Shown: positions 1 through 8,805 of the stretch, piece after piece | Numbering within the stretch: the first letter of the stretch is position 1 | How the letters are laid out: every line of letters starts with the position of its first letter | Source of the DNA: Hyphomicrobiales bacterium | GTDB lineage: Bacteria; Pseudomonadota; Alphaproteobacteria; Rhizobiales; Devosiaceae | Length of the DNA: 64,000 nt | Assembly: GCA_027487555.1 (NCBI GenBank) | Contig: JAIYDI010000033.1 | Location: forward strand, 1 to 64,000 | Direction of reading: 5' to 3' | Notes under the pieces: generated by a model | Seen by the model: the letters and a program-made list of their open reading frames with translations, nothing else | Database searches by the model: none | What the model was told of the DNA's origin: nothing | Translations under genes and position numbers: made by a program

Positions 1-50
1 AGGGTGCAGCCGTGTCCCGGCGCCGCCTGCGAGTATGATCCCCTTGCGGC

Positions 51-386
51 TCATGATGCGTCCTTGGGCAAAAGTGTCGACAATGTTGGCCATGCGTCGT
101 CCCGCCAATCTGGCAGGTCTATCCCGAGCCCGTCACGCAGCTTTTGCGTTGCAAGCCGCGAGTTGAGCGGCCGCTTCGCCGGTGTCACGAACGCACTGGT
201 CGGGACCGTCTCGATCGCGTCGTCCGCAACCTTGATCGGAAAACCCCTCTGCCGCGCGGCGTTGATCGCAAAGCGCGCATAGCCATGCCAGCTCGTCTCG
301 CCCGCCGCCTGCAGGTGATAGACACTACCGACCCAGATCACGCCACACACAATCAGAGGGTGCGACGACATGCGCACAAACCGCAA
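51..386 (-). pseudogene. rfbD: 3' fragment of dTDP-4-dehydrorhamnose reductase
   Basis: The reading frame carries the C-terminal part of RfbD, the last enzyme of dTDP-L-rhamnose synthesis. It shows the family's YHLxAAGETSWHGYARF segment, then TPAKRPLNSRL, and ends with GIDLPDWR followed by a normal C-terminus. Intact RfbD is about 290 residues and begins with a Rossmann NAD(P) motif; here only about 90 residues are family-like, preceded by roughly 18 unrelated residues. The 5' two thirds are therefore missing and the gene is dead. No rfbA, rfbB or rfbC is visible nearby. Confidence 0.75.
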
Positions 387-514
387 TAATAAACCTAGGC
401 ATGATCACCCCCCAATCACAATCAAACTAGCCTAATCTGGGCGCCACTATACAGTTCGCTCGAAACGCGTCATCACTATGAAATATCTCCCCACTCCTAC
501 AATCACGTCAAAAC

Positions 515-1309
515 CTATTTATTGTTTATTTGCATATCAATAAAATACCCGAAAGAAACCAATGATTTCGCTATCTCGGAATCAGTTGGTGAAAGGACCG
601 AATTTGGCGAACCTGGTAACCGAAATTTGCTATATCCGGGCGGCAGAGTATTAACATCCGAAATAACAACTTCCACCAATATTGATGGTCTGTATGCGTT
701 TATTGTCTCTTTTGCACCATTTAAAATCGCACCTTCGGCTCCCTCAGCGTCGATTTTTATGAAATCAACGCGATTCAATTTCTCGCGAAAAACCAACTCA
801 TCTAATGTTGTAATTTGCACAGACATCGTTCCAGCAAACTCATCAATTTTATTCAAACTAAAACTATTCGGTTTTCTATAGTTTGTGTAAAGATCGGCTA
901 TCCCTATAGATTCCCCCAATGCAAAATTGCGAATACGAACATTACTGAAATTGTTTAGTTCAACCGATCTTTGGAGCCATGACGCCATATGTACATTCGG
1001 CTCCACCGACAATACGACCCCCCGTGATCCGATGGTTTTCGCAGCAGACAATGAATACACGCCTGTATTTGCACCTACATCAATAAACACATCTCCTGCC
1101 CGAATTATACTCTGTGTTATTGGACACAAATCTGCCTCAATGCAGTCTCTGTAAATATAGACCCCGCGCCCCCCATGCCCTTTTCTATTGCTTCCGAGCA
1201 CTATTGCACCGTTCGCCAATTTTGAACTAAGAGTCAAGCCAGTTGGCAAAACCGCGACTTGAAGTGTACGTAACATCTGCGCAGCGGATTCGTACAGACT
1301 TCGTTTCAT
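515..1309 (-). CDS. FkbM family methyltransferase
   Basis: SAM-dependent methyltransferase of the FkbM type, about 264 residues, usually acting on sugars or glycan-linked hydroxyls. The SAM motif I reads FIDVGANTGVYSL, followed by the acidic motif SVEPN, and the family's C-terminal block contains VDFIKIDAEGAE. The start at 1309 is chosen because AGAGGA lies 8 bases upstream; an upstream in-frame ATG at 1363 has no such site. The gene is AT-rich against the rest of the window, which suggests horizontal acquisition. It stands alone, so the substrate cannot be deduced. Confidence 0.85.
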   Translation of the reverse strand: MKRSLYESAAQMLRTLQVAVLPTGLTLSSKLANGAIVLGSNRKGHGGRGVYIYRDCIEADLCPITQSIIRAGDVFIDVGANTGVYSLSAAKTIGSRGVVLSVEPNVHMASWLQRSVELNNFSNVRIRNFALGESIGIADLYTNYRKPNSFSLNKIDEFAGTMSVQITTLDELVFREKLNRVDFIKIDAEGAEGAILNGAKETINAYRPSILVEVVISDVNTLPPGYSKFRLPGSPNSVLSPTDSEIAKSLVSFGYFIDMQINNK

Positions 1310-1524
1310 GTTAGGTCCTCTGAGCTTCCTATTCTCGATAGCATGCATATGCCCGATAGGCAAAAAAGTAAATGCTCACAATGTATAGTGCGTCAGTGAG
1401 TTGGCCGACAACGTGGAAACAAGCCACTTTGAACTCTGATTTCTGAGAGTCGACCGGTACTCGTGCTGGATCACCCTATTTCAGTCTGGCGATCTGTTGA
1501 GCCATAAGTGAGGCGACGGCCTTA

Positions 1525-1542
1525 GAGTCTGATTCAAAATTA
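1525..1542 (+). repeat. left terminal inverted repeat of the IS5-family element
   Basis: It begins GAGTCTGATTC and pairs with 2461-2478. It lies directly beyond the transposase stop codon. Confidence 0.85.
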
Positions 1543-2376
1543 TCCTGCATGATTTCGTAGCCTTGCGATGTGCCTGGTGAAGAGTTGGACGGAAGCGATG
1601 AACAGCCATGCGGTTTCGGATGCGATGGTGTGCTCGAAGTCCTTGGCGAGGCGGCGGTTTCGGTTGAGCCATGCCAGGGTTCGTTCCACCACCCAGCGTC
1701 GGGGCAGTACCTCGAAGCCTTTTGCGGTGTCCGAGCGCTTGATGATCTCGATGGTCCACTTGCCTATGCGACGCAGGGCGTCTCTGAGTTTGTCGCCGGC
1801 ATAACCGCCATCGGCGAAGACGTGCCGAAGCCAAGGGAACCGTCTGACAATTTCGCACAGCACCAGCGGTGCACCGTCACGGTCCTGAATGTCGGCGGTG
1901 TGGATCACGGCATGGACGAGATTGCCCTCGGTGTCGGTGAGGATATGGCGCTTGCGGCCCTTGATCTTTTTACCCGCGTCGTAGCCGCGAGGCCCGCCGG
2001 ATTCGGTGGTTTTCACGCTCTGGCTATCGATCACGCCTGCACTGGGCGAGGCCTCGCGGCCCTGCGCTTCGCGTGCCATCATGAGCAGGGTGTGGTTGAG
2101 CGTCAGCCACAGGCCGTTGTCACGCCACAGGTAGAACCAGCGCCGCAGCGTCGAGACTGGCGGAAAGCATGGCGGCAGCATTCGCCACGATAGCCCGCCA
2201 CGCAGCAGATAAAGGATCGCCTCGAGGATCCGCCGGATCGGCCATTTTCGAGGCCGCCCCACCGGCGAGGCCGATGGAAGCAGCGGTTCAAGCACTGTCC
2301 ACTCGGCATCGGCCAAATCGCTTGGCAAAGCCAGTCTGGTTCGCGCATGAAGGGCTCGAGTGGTATCGGTCCACAT
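1540..2376 (-). CDS. IS5-family transposase
   Basis: DDE transposase of 278 residues. The N-terminal DUF4096-type domain (LSDAEW-like segment, then GRPRKWPIRRIL) precedes the catalytic domain. The three acidic residues are visible in VIDSQSVKTT, FADGGYAG and VVERTLAWLNRNRRLAKDFE. There is no frameshift and no internal stop, so the protein may be active. The single-frame layout matches the IS1031/ISL2 types rather than the two-frame IS427 type. Confidence 0.95.
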   Translation of the reverse strand: MWTDTTRALHARTRLALPSDLADAEWTVLEPLLPSASPVGRPRKWPIRRILEAILYLLRGGLSWRMLPPCFPPVSTLRRWFYLWRDNGLWLTLNHTLLMMAREAQGREASPSAGVIDSQSVKTTESGGPRGYDAGKKIKGRKRHILTDTEGNLVHAVIHTADIQDRDGAPLVLCEIVRRFPWLRHVFADGGYAGDKLRDALRRIGKWTIEIIKRSDTAKGFEVLPRRWVVERTLAWLNRNRRLAKDFEHTIASETAWLFIASVQLFTRHIARLRNHAG

Positions 2377-2460
2377 CGTTGATCCATCGAAGTTTTTAGC
2401 AAAACCCCTGAATCAGCGCCAGGCAACGCCGTCAAGCTAACCTGCTGATAACACTCAACT

Positions 2461-2478
2461 TAATTTCGGATCAGGCTC
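2461..2478 (-). repeat. right terminal inverted repeat of the IS5-family element
   Basis: Read on the minus strand it begins GAGCCTGATCC and matches the left repeat at 15 of 18 positions. Confidence 0.85.
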
Positions 2479-2479
2479 T

Positions 2480-2893
2480 GAGAAACGCGAGGCCTATGAA
2501 CAACTCACTAGTGCGATAAACGAGGCCCGTGACACCGGCAACATCAACCTATTGCGCGAAATAGAAGCCGATCCGTCTGCATTCATGCAGAAAAACGGGT
2601 GGGTCGATCTTGAATTTGGGGAAGAGCGCAATCTCAACTCAATGCGCAAGTTGTATGCAACCCTGCAAGTTCAAATTCTTGATTTAATTGGGCTTCTTGA
2701 TGCCCTTAAAGAGAGCCCAGACTATGAACTCGTCGTACTGAAAAGAACGCAACCTGATATCCTAAAACGAGTTGCCGCGGATCAGATCAAGGCAATGACT
2801 GAGGAAATCAATTCTCTTAGGGAGCAAGCTGCACGTCTTAAAGAAGAAATCGACAACATAAGCTCAGTTTCGACCTCTAGCTCCATCATCTGA
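2480..2893 (+). pseudogene. 5'-truncated helical protein, cut by the insertion sequence (possible J-domain protein C-terminus)
   Basis: The frame is open from the very edge of the insertion sequence (EKREAYEQLTSAINEA...) and ends normally at 2893, giving about 137 residues without a natural start. An internal ATG lies at 2552 but coding character clearly continues upstream of it. The protein is helical, with a GWxDLEFGEE segment, a heptad-rich middle and a coiled coil near the end. It resembles the C-terminal half of some rhizobial DnaJ-domain proteins, a judgement from memory at low confidence. The J domain, if there was one, has been lost. Confidence 0.55.
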
Positions 2894-2980
2894 GTGTTCC
2901 TGTCGGTAACATGAAATCCTACAGATTTTGGTTGGGCCGGTTTTCGACGTATCAACCACACGAGAACGAGGCTTGTAGCG

Positions 2981-3280
2981 GTGTCGACACACAATTGGGG
3001 ACAGCTGACCGGTTGGGTTGGAACGATTGTACTGTCAGTTGGCGTAGCCTTCTGGCTGCTGGGGTTTGCCATCGATCTGCACGTAAACGAGATGATCTCT
3101 TCCTTAAGCTCCGCTGATACACCACCCAAGATGGCTGAAATAAACGTCCAGTGGGCAAGAAAGACCTACTGGCCTGCACCCTACTTGCTGTGGATTGGTG
3201 GATCACTGGTCTTCGTTGGTGGTTTTCTCGCTATCTCAAGCTACATCATCGCAAACAGGACAGATGACAAGGACCACTAA
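2981..3280 (+). CDS. small two-helix membrane protein, unknown
   Basis: GTG-started protein of 99 residues. It has two hydrophobic segments (about residues 11-31 and 68-90) separated by a polar loop with charged and tryptophan residues, and a charged C-terminal tail ending DDKDH. No family is recognised. It follows the truncated gene by about 90 bp and may once have been co-transcribed with it. Confidence 0.5.
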   Translation: MSTHNWGQLTGWVGTIVLSVGVAFWLLGFAIDLHVNEMISSLSSADTPPKMAEINVQWARKTYWPAPYLLWIGGSLVFVGGFLAISSYIIANRTDDKDH

Positions 3281-4443
3281 TACGGACCCCCGAAATTCCA
3301 TTTAAGTAAATTTATTTCTTGCCGCTGAACAAAGAACGCATTTTTTTGACTATATACAAGTGAAGAGACATTTCTTTAGACTTGGTGCGGTCATAACTTC
3401 GGCACCCCGCAAGGTACGAATTGGTACCCAAGGTGGAAAGAACGCGGAAACGTTCGACGCAGGAGGTGAGCGCTTCACTCACTTCAATATACCAAAGGGT
3501 AGATGTCATTCATCGACCCACGAGAGGGCAACGTTGAATTGCGACCCTCAAGAAACCAATTGTTGACGAACAGGCTTTTGGTTTCTGCGCTGATTAAGCA
3601 GAACATAAAGGGAGACCGCTCAGCCGCCCCTGTCCTTGTTCAAGGTCGTTCTTGTTCGTTGTGTTAGGGGTCATTATACGGACGCTGGATGCATTTATAG
3701 TCAACGGCATAAGTGTGTCCAAAATCATAACCGGACAATACATTTCAATACTATACGGAAAAAATAATTGAACCATTTGCGAAGCAAATGCATTCGCGTA
3801 GCGAATGATTCCTGTCGTATTTGCATCAAAGTAATTTTTGCATATTTCACTATAAAATATGCCAAAGCTCAAATGTCACTTCTGGAAACAGCACCTTCAG
3901 AAACCTCTAGAAACTCCATACCGAACCCACCACGCATCATCTCGACAGGGTCGTAGAACCGTAGGGTCTGCAGTCAAACCCATGATCATCAGTAATCGAG
4001 CTAGGCGATGCACGAGGTCCCCCTCTATGACCACATGCCGTACCACTGAGAGGATCGCGAACTGAAGCGATCCGCATAAGGACCCATCCGGAACAATATT
4101 CTGAAAGAAAGAACTCCAAGGAATCAATGAGTTCCGACAGGTTGGTGGCTCGTGGATCAGCTATCGATCCCCAAATTGAACATACTTCCCTCCCGACCCA
4201 ACCCGATTTCTCTTAGAAATGCACGTCGTAGAATTAACGCTACATGAGGCACTGCTTCCTCAGTACCGGAGCATCGTTACCACATATTTTTCAACATTGT
4301 TATGTCTTGCGGCACTTGCTTCTAATTTACCCCCTCCACACGACACGCACTACTTACCCAACTTGCAATCCATGGAGCAGATTTCATTCACAGAGGGCTT
4401 GGCCGGATGTCTCGTTTTTCACTAGTCGAAAATATAATGGCAT
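3281..4443. other. gene-poor stretch, no supported gene
   Basis: About 1.16 kb of AT-rich sequence. Several frames of 60-90 codons exist on both strands, but none has a recognisable domain, a convincing ribosome binding site or consistent codon use. The only structured item is a pair of tandem hairpins at 3774-3807. It is probably eroded island DNA. Confidence 0.5.
3774..3807. repeat. tandem pair of 17-nt triloop hairpins
   Basis: Two directly adjacent perfect hairpins, each with a 7-bp stem and a 3-nt loop: CATTTGC-GAA-GCAAATG (3774-3790) and CATTCGC-GTA-GCGAATG (3791-3807). The copies agree at 14 of 17 positions. Two of the three differences are a compensating T-A to C-G change within the stem, and the third is in the loop. 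Confidence 0.6.
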
Positions 4444-5118
4444 GTGAATTTCCCTGTGCTGCTAATTCCCCCCGAAATGGTGTCCGATGAGATGAGTTAT
4501 ACATTCACAAACAACTGGTTTAACGTTGCACGCGGCATTTGGGATCAGCTGCTACCAAACATCGCACCACGAACTGTGCTTGAGATTGGTTGCTATGAGG
4601 GAGCAAGCACAGTGTACTTGATGGAAATGCTAGGCAAATCTCCGAGAGGAGAAATACATTGTGTCGACACGTGGGGTGGTGGAGTCGAACACGGCACTAC
4701 CGGCTCCTTTTCATCTGATATGCGCGCAGTGGAAGTGCGATTTCACGAAAATGTTTCGTGCGCTGCACGAATAATCCAAAATTCTGTTGATCTGACAATA
4801 CATAAAGGCACCTCAGCAAAAAAGCTCGTAGAATTGCTCGCGGGTGGAAAAGAGGGCTATTTTGATTTCGTTTATGTTGATGGATCGCATCAGGCACCTG
4901 ACGTAATCTGTGATGCCATTCTTGGCTTCAAGCTCCTACGGATAGGTGGCATCATGGCTTTTGATGACTACTTGTGGGCAGAGCAATCACGAAACGGCAT
5001 CGACCCGCTGAGGTGTCCGAAGCTTGCGATAGATTCTTTCACGAACCTCTACTGCAGGAAACTGCGAATTATATCAGCACCGCTTTATCAGTTGTATATT
5101 CAGAAGACGCATGATTAG
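4444..5118 (+). CDS. class I SAM-dependent methyltransferase (Methyltransf_24 type)
   Basis: About 224 residues. SAM motif I reads VLEIGCYEGAST, followed by IHCVDTWGGG, the motif YFDFVYVDGSH, and IGGIMAFDDYLW near the C-terminus. This is the pattern of Methyltransf_24/cephalosporin-hydroxylase-like enzymes found in O-antigen and capsule loci. The start is a GTG with a weak upstream site; an internal ATG about 13 codons later is the alternative. The gene is AT-rich like the FkbM gene, and both may be remnants of one surface-glycan island. Confidence 0.8.
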   Translation: MNFPVLLIPPEMVSDEMSYTFTNNWFNVARGIWDQLLPNIAPRTVLEIGCYEGASTVYLMEMLGKSPRGEIHCVDTWGGGVEHGTTGSFSSDMRAVEVRFHENVSCAARIIQNSVDLTIHKGTSAKKLVELLAGGKEGYFDFVYVDGSHQAPDVICDAILGFKLLRIGGIMAFDDYLWAEQSRNGIDPLRCPKLAIDSFTNLYCRKLRIISAPLYQLYIQKTHD

Positions 5119-5230
5119 AGTTTTTTATTAATGACATACATATCTCATGAGCTATTTTTGTGAATATGACTGATTTTGGGTATTTTATTCTTCTATGTGT
5201 TGATGGACTGATCCAGCAAATAGCTTTTTT

Positions 5231-5461
5231 ATGATTGCAAAAGGCAAGTTGCCAGAGAGACTAAATAACCGGTCGGCACTCAAAGATATATACATAAACG
5301 GTTCAGGACGGATTTGGTGGTGCATTATGGAAGGTGTACTGCCACTTTCATCACCAAAACATCGTTACGTAGTTATCGACGCACATTTTAATTTGAAACA
5401 TACCAAATTGGAGCCTTCTTTTGTTGACGACCTGATGGTTGTTCCTAAGTGTTTTTCCTAG
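5231..5461 (+). CDS. short unknown ORF
   Basis: A 76-residue frame with no recognised domain and no clear ribosome binding site. Its middle (YVVIDAHFNLKH) looks protein-like, but the evidence that it is translated is weak. It may be a fragment of a larger lost gene. Confidence 0.2.
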   Translation: MIAKGKLPERLNNRSALKDIYINGSGRIWWCIMEGVLPLSSPKHRYVVIDAHFNLKHTKLEPSFVDDLMVVPKCFS

Positions 5462-5495
5462 AATTCGTTGACGGAACAACACAAGGCTCAAGCCA

Positions 5496-7484
5496 ATGCT
5501 AAAGTCGTTTCTAATTTCGAGTGTGTCTGTCCTGCTCATGTCCGGAGCTGCCTACGCGGCGACTCCCTGCCAGAAATATTCATGGCCTCAGGACGTTCCA
5601 GCGCAACCCATGGACCAACCCGAGTTTGAGGATCTGCTTCGGTGCTATGGTCTCGATGACCCCGGAGCCACTGAGTTTTTCGGCAAGTTCTACAACTCGG
5701 TCCCAGAGGATGAGGGGTCGCTGCTGCGGTGGTATCGCATCCTCACCACCTCCGTCGGCACACTTGCGCGGTCCGAAAACATCCAGCGCAACCTTGCTGA
5801 TCAGTTTCTTGATCGTATCGACAAACTCACAGCTGAGCGTAAGGCCCTCGAAGCGACGATCACTGCACTTGAGCAGAAGCTCGCTGATGCCGCTGCCGCT
5901 GCAAGTGCTCTTGATGGACAGATGTCGAGCCTGTCCGCAGAGCGTGATGTGGCTCGTGCGAAACTCGACGATCACAAGCGCGTCGTCGACACTTTGGAGC
6001 AGGAGCGACGCAGCATCGCTCAAAAACTCGAGGCAGCGATCAAGTTCGCGTCTGACGCTAAGGGTGAGATGGAAAGTGCTATCGCAGAGCGCGAAGCTGC
6101 CTTCACTGTGAATGCCCGTTTGCAGCTGCAGCTTGATGCCCTTCAGAAGCAGGTCGAAGCGGCAACGAGCGAGCAGGCAGCTGCCAAAAAGCAGGTGTCA
6201 GACCTCGATGCGGCCATTGCAGCCAAACACACCGATCTGACTGTGGAGCAGAGCAAGGTTGCGGATCTGCAGCTGCAGCTCTCGAATTTGACCAGCGATC
6301 TTTCCTTGAAGGTCGAGGTCGCTGCAAAGCAGGTTGCCGAACTCCAGCAGCTTTCCGACGAGATCGAGGCCCTTAAGCAGTCCCTGTCGGTCATGACGGA
6401 GGAGAAAGCAGCACTGGAGAAGAGCTTGAGTGAGGCAAACTCAGCTCAGGAGGAACTCCTCAAGACCCTTGCTGCTCGGGAATCCAACCTGAAGGCTGCG
6501 ACGGCTCAGGTCGCGACCCTTGAAAAATCGACCAAACAGCTCACTTCGACCAATGCAGAGCTATCGAAGAGCCTCAAGGACACCACAGCCCAACGTGATG
6601 GTCTCGAACAGCAGTTGCATGATGCTGCTGCCGAAGTCGAAGCCAACGTTGCGAAGATTGCGGGCCTTGAGCAGAGCATAGCTGACCAAACCGCTGACAT
6701 GGTCCAGAAGCAGGGCATCATCGAGGCCCTTTCAAACGACAAGCAGAACTTGGAGCGGCTCGAACAGGAGCTGAAGCGGCACAATGAGGAGATCGAGGCC
6801 CGTCTTAATGCCCTTGAGCTGGACAAGACGAGCCTTGAGCAGATCATTGCAAACCTGAACGGGATCGTGAAGTCGCTCGAAGGCGAAAACGACACCCTCG
6901 AAGCCAATGTCGCTGCCCTGTCGGGTGAGAATGAAAAGCTGACCGGAGAGATCGGTCGGTTGTCGACCCAGAACGATCGTCTCGCACAAACGACCGACCT
7001 GCTCTATGCCTCAAGGCTGTACTTTGCGGAAGCGTGCAGTGAGTTGATGTCGACCATCCTTGCGGAAGAAGTTGACCATAACACCTGCCTGTTGCCCAAC
7101 TCCGTCACGTTCGTCACCAACTCTGCTGACCTCACTCCCGAGGGTTCAGAGATGGTGCGTCAGCTCGCACGTACCCTGATGGAAGTGACGGCAGAGTTTC
7201 CTCCGCTTGACTGGCGTATTGAGGTTGCAGGGCACACGGACAGTCGACCTGTCAGGGGTGGACCCTACGCCACCAACTGGGAACTATCTTATGCACGCGC
7301 TCTGGCTGTAACCCGCATCATGATCGACGAGTATGATGTGGCAGTTGCAGCTGGCATAGCCACAGTTGACCTGCCCAAGCGTCTGGCACCCGTAGGATTT
7401 GCAGACCTGCATCCTATTGATCCGGACACGACACCAGACGCTCTCGAAAGGAACCGTCGCACCGAGTTCCGGCTGGTCAATTAA
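5496..7484 (+). CDS. exported coiled-coil protein with C-terminal OmpA/MotB peptidoglycan-binding domain
   Basis: Protein of 662 residues. Residues 1-22 form a signal peptide ending AYA. A small globular part with two cysteines follows (to about residue 100), then roughly 400 residues of continuous coiled coil rich in Q, E, K, A and L, then an OmpA-like domain (about 535-662) with VEVAGHTDSRP-type and ERNRRTEFRLV motifs that bind peptidoglycan. The architecture suggests a long periplasmic rod anchored to the cell wall at one end. A perfect terminator follows at 7529, so it is probably transcribed separately from the membrane protein downstream. The partner is unknown. Confidence 0.8.
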   Translation: MLKSFLISSVSVLLMSGAAYAATPCQKYSWPQDVPAQPMDQPEFEDLLRCYGLDDPGATEFFGKFYNSVPEDEGSLLRWYRILTTSVGTLARSENIQRNLADQFLDRIDKLTAERKALEATITALEQKLADAAAAASALDGQMSSLSAERDVARAKLDDHKRVVDTLEQERRSIAQKLEAAIKFASDAKGEMESAIAEREAAFTVNARLQLQLDALQKQVEAATSEQAAAKKQVSDLDAAIAAKHTDLTVEQSKVADLQLQLSNLTSDLSLKVEVAAKQVAELQQLSDEIEALKQSLSVMTEEKAALEKSLSEANSAQEELLKTLAARESNLKAATAQVATLEKSTKQLTSTNAELSKSLKDTTAQRDGLEQQLHDAAAEVEANVAKIAGLEQSIADQTADMVQKQGIIEALSNDKQNLERLEQELKRHNEEIEARLNALELDKTSLEQIIANLNGIVKSLEGENDTLEANVAALSGENEKLTGEIGRLSTQNDRLAQTTDLLYASRLYFAEACSELMSTILAEEVDHNTCLLPNSVTFVTNSADLTPEGSEMVRQLARTLMEVTAEFPPLDWRIEVAGHTDSRPVRGGPYATNWELSYARALAVTRIMIDEYDVAVAAGIATVDLPKRLAPVGFADLHPIDPDTTPDALERNRRTEFRLVN

Positions 7485-7528
7485 GCGGGCCCACTGGTCA
7501 CAACCAACCGGGACTGAAAAACCAAACC

Positions 7529-7564
7529 AAGGTCGACACAGCATCCGTTGTGTCGACCTTTTTC
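7529..7564 (+). terminator. intrinsic terminator after the OmpA-domain gene
   Basis: A perfect 12-bp stem (7529-7540 with 7549-7560), an 8-nt loop and a run of five T starting inside the last stem positions. It sits 45 bp after the stop codon of the coiled-coil OmpA gene. Confidence 0.9.
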
Positions 7565-7589
7565 CTCCCTAACCGATGATTTCCGACTC

Positions 7590-8366
7590 ATGTTCACTTT
7601 CGACCCAGATGCGGAGATACAGACCGGTGACATTATCAATGGTCGACTGGTCGAATTTGTACCGATCTCGACATTCGGGCAGTTTCTGGGAGCTATATGG
7701 GCGCTTTTATTTGTACTCACCCTTCAATACACTGCAAATATCGTCTGCTGGTTTACAGATTTTTCCATCTATGAGAGCAGTCTGAACCTGTCACTCGCCG
7801 TGTGGCAGCAGCAGTCTCCACTCTCAACATGGGCAGTGGCTTTTTTGGTGCCATTTGGTCATGCCAGCAGATTCCACTTCATCATTGAAATGATCCTTCT
7901 GGTCTTCCTAATTGTCCACACGTCCAATGTTCTTGGACAGTTCACCACCCTGTTGGTGACGATCGTCACCCCGTATTTCGCACTGATACTTTTGCTTGTT
8001 TTGGGAGAACCAAGTGTAGCCGTCGGAACCATTTCGGCATCGGCAGCACTTCTAGCGGTGGCAATGATCGCGAACCGGCAGTACGTCTTTAGGCTGGGAT
8101 GGGCCCAACAAGCTATTTCGCTTAGCCTTGGTGTTGCCTATCTTGCCATTGCTCCGCTCGGTGCGATCCTCACGGCAATGAGCGGCATAGCGATTGGGGT
8201 GCTCGTTTCATATCTCAGCAACATCAACCTCAGCGGCTCAGAGCGGCCGCTGTCGCGACCTCTGCTGTCAATTACATACTACTACGTGCCACTTCGCTTC
8301 GCCCTGCTCGCAGTTCCCGTGGCGCTTGTGATGCTGGTCGGTGCTGTTGTGTTCGGAAGGAATTGA
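7590..8366 (+). CDS. polytopic membrane protein, unknown
   Basis: About 258 residues with six or seven hydrophobic segments and short polar loops. The ATG at 7590 is preferred because the longer frame would begin with a TTG inside the terminator hairpin at 7529-7564. No known transporter or MotA/TolQ signature is visible, so it should not be assumed to power the upstream OmpA-domain protein. Function is unknown. Confidence 0.6.
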   Translation: MFTFDPDAEIQTGDIINGRLVEFVPISTFGQFLGAIWALLFVLTLQYTANIVCWFTDFSIYESSLNLSLAVWQQQSPLSTWAVAFLVPFGHASRFHFIIEMILLVFLIVHTSNVLGQFTTLLVTIVTPYFALILLLVLGEPSVAVGTISASAALLAVAMIANRQYVFRLGWAQQAISLSLGVAYLAIAPLGAILTAMSGIAIGVLVSYLSNINLSGSERPLSRPLLSITYYYVPLRFALLAVPVALVMLVGAVVFGRN

Positions 8367-8805
8367 CTGATCTCGGTGCCATTCGACGACAGGTCCGTCC
8401 CATTGCCTGACCTCTCGCAGATGTCGCACTTTTTGGGCGCTTCGCGATGAGGAACGGTTTGAAAACAACTTAGCGTTTCTGTTTCTGCTCCATTGTACAC
8501 GCACTCTCTCTTAACAGTCATGGATGATTGTAGTCATTTACTATCAGCGTACTATTTACACCCTCAGCAGATCTGCTTCTGAAATAATTGTATTGATACT
8601 TGTCAATTCACATGCCGCAGCACTGAGCAGTTTATTTTTTGGCCTGCCAGTGCGCGACTTGTTGTTTCTGGTAGATTTTTCAGCCGAAACGTGATAACAT
8701 ACCAGCTATGGCACACTGTATACATACCTGACCGGCAGCAACGCACCAGTTGTTGTCGCATATTGCCATACCGCAACACACATAACAATCAAACCGGAGT
8801 GTTTA
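8367..8805. other. 439-bp intergenic region
   Basis: No gene is supported on either strand. The last 20 bases hold the ribosome binding site of the phosphatase fusion gene (ACCGGAGTG), and the AT-rich middle probably contains its promoter. Confidence 0.4.

Larger units (their letters stand above)
1525..2478. mobile_element. IS5-family insertion sequence, about 954 bp
   Basis: A single full-length transposase gene is bounded by 18-bp terminal inverted repeats (1525-1542 and 2461-2478) that match at 15 of 18 positions. The flanks are TTA on the left (1522-1524) and TGA on the right (2479-2481). Both fit the TNA target used by IS1031-type members of IS5, but they are not identical to each other, so no true target duplication survives. 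That suggests a deletion or recombination event rather than a simple insertion. Confidence 0.9.

Noticed and set aside
5496..8366. Zorya-type (ZorAB) defence system
   Set aside because: The OmpA-domain protein has a cleavable signal peptide rather than a MotB-type anchor helix, the next protein has no MotA/ZorA features, a terminator separates them and no ZorC, ZorD or ZorE follows.
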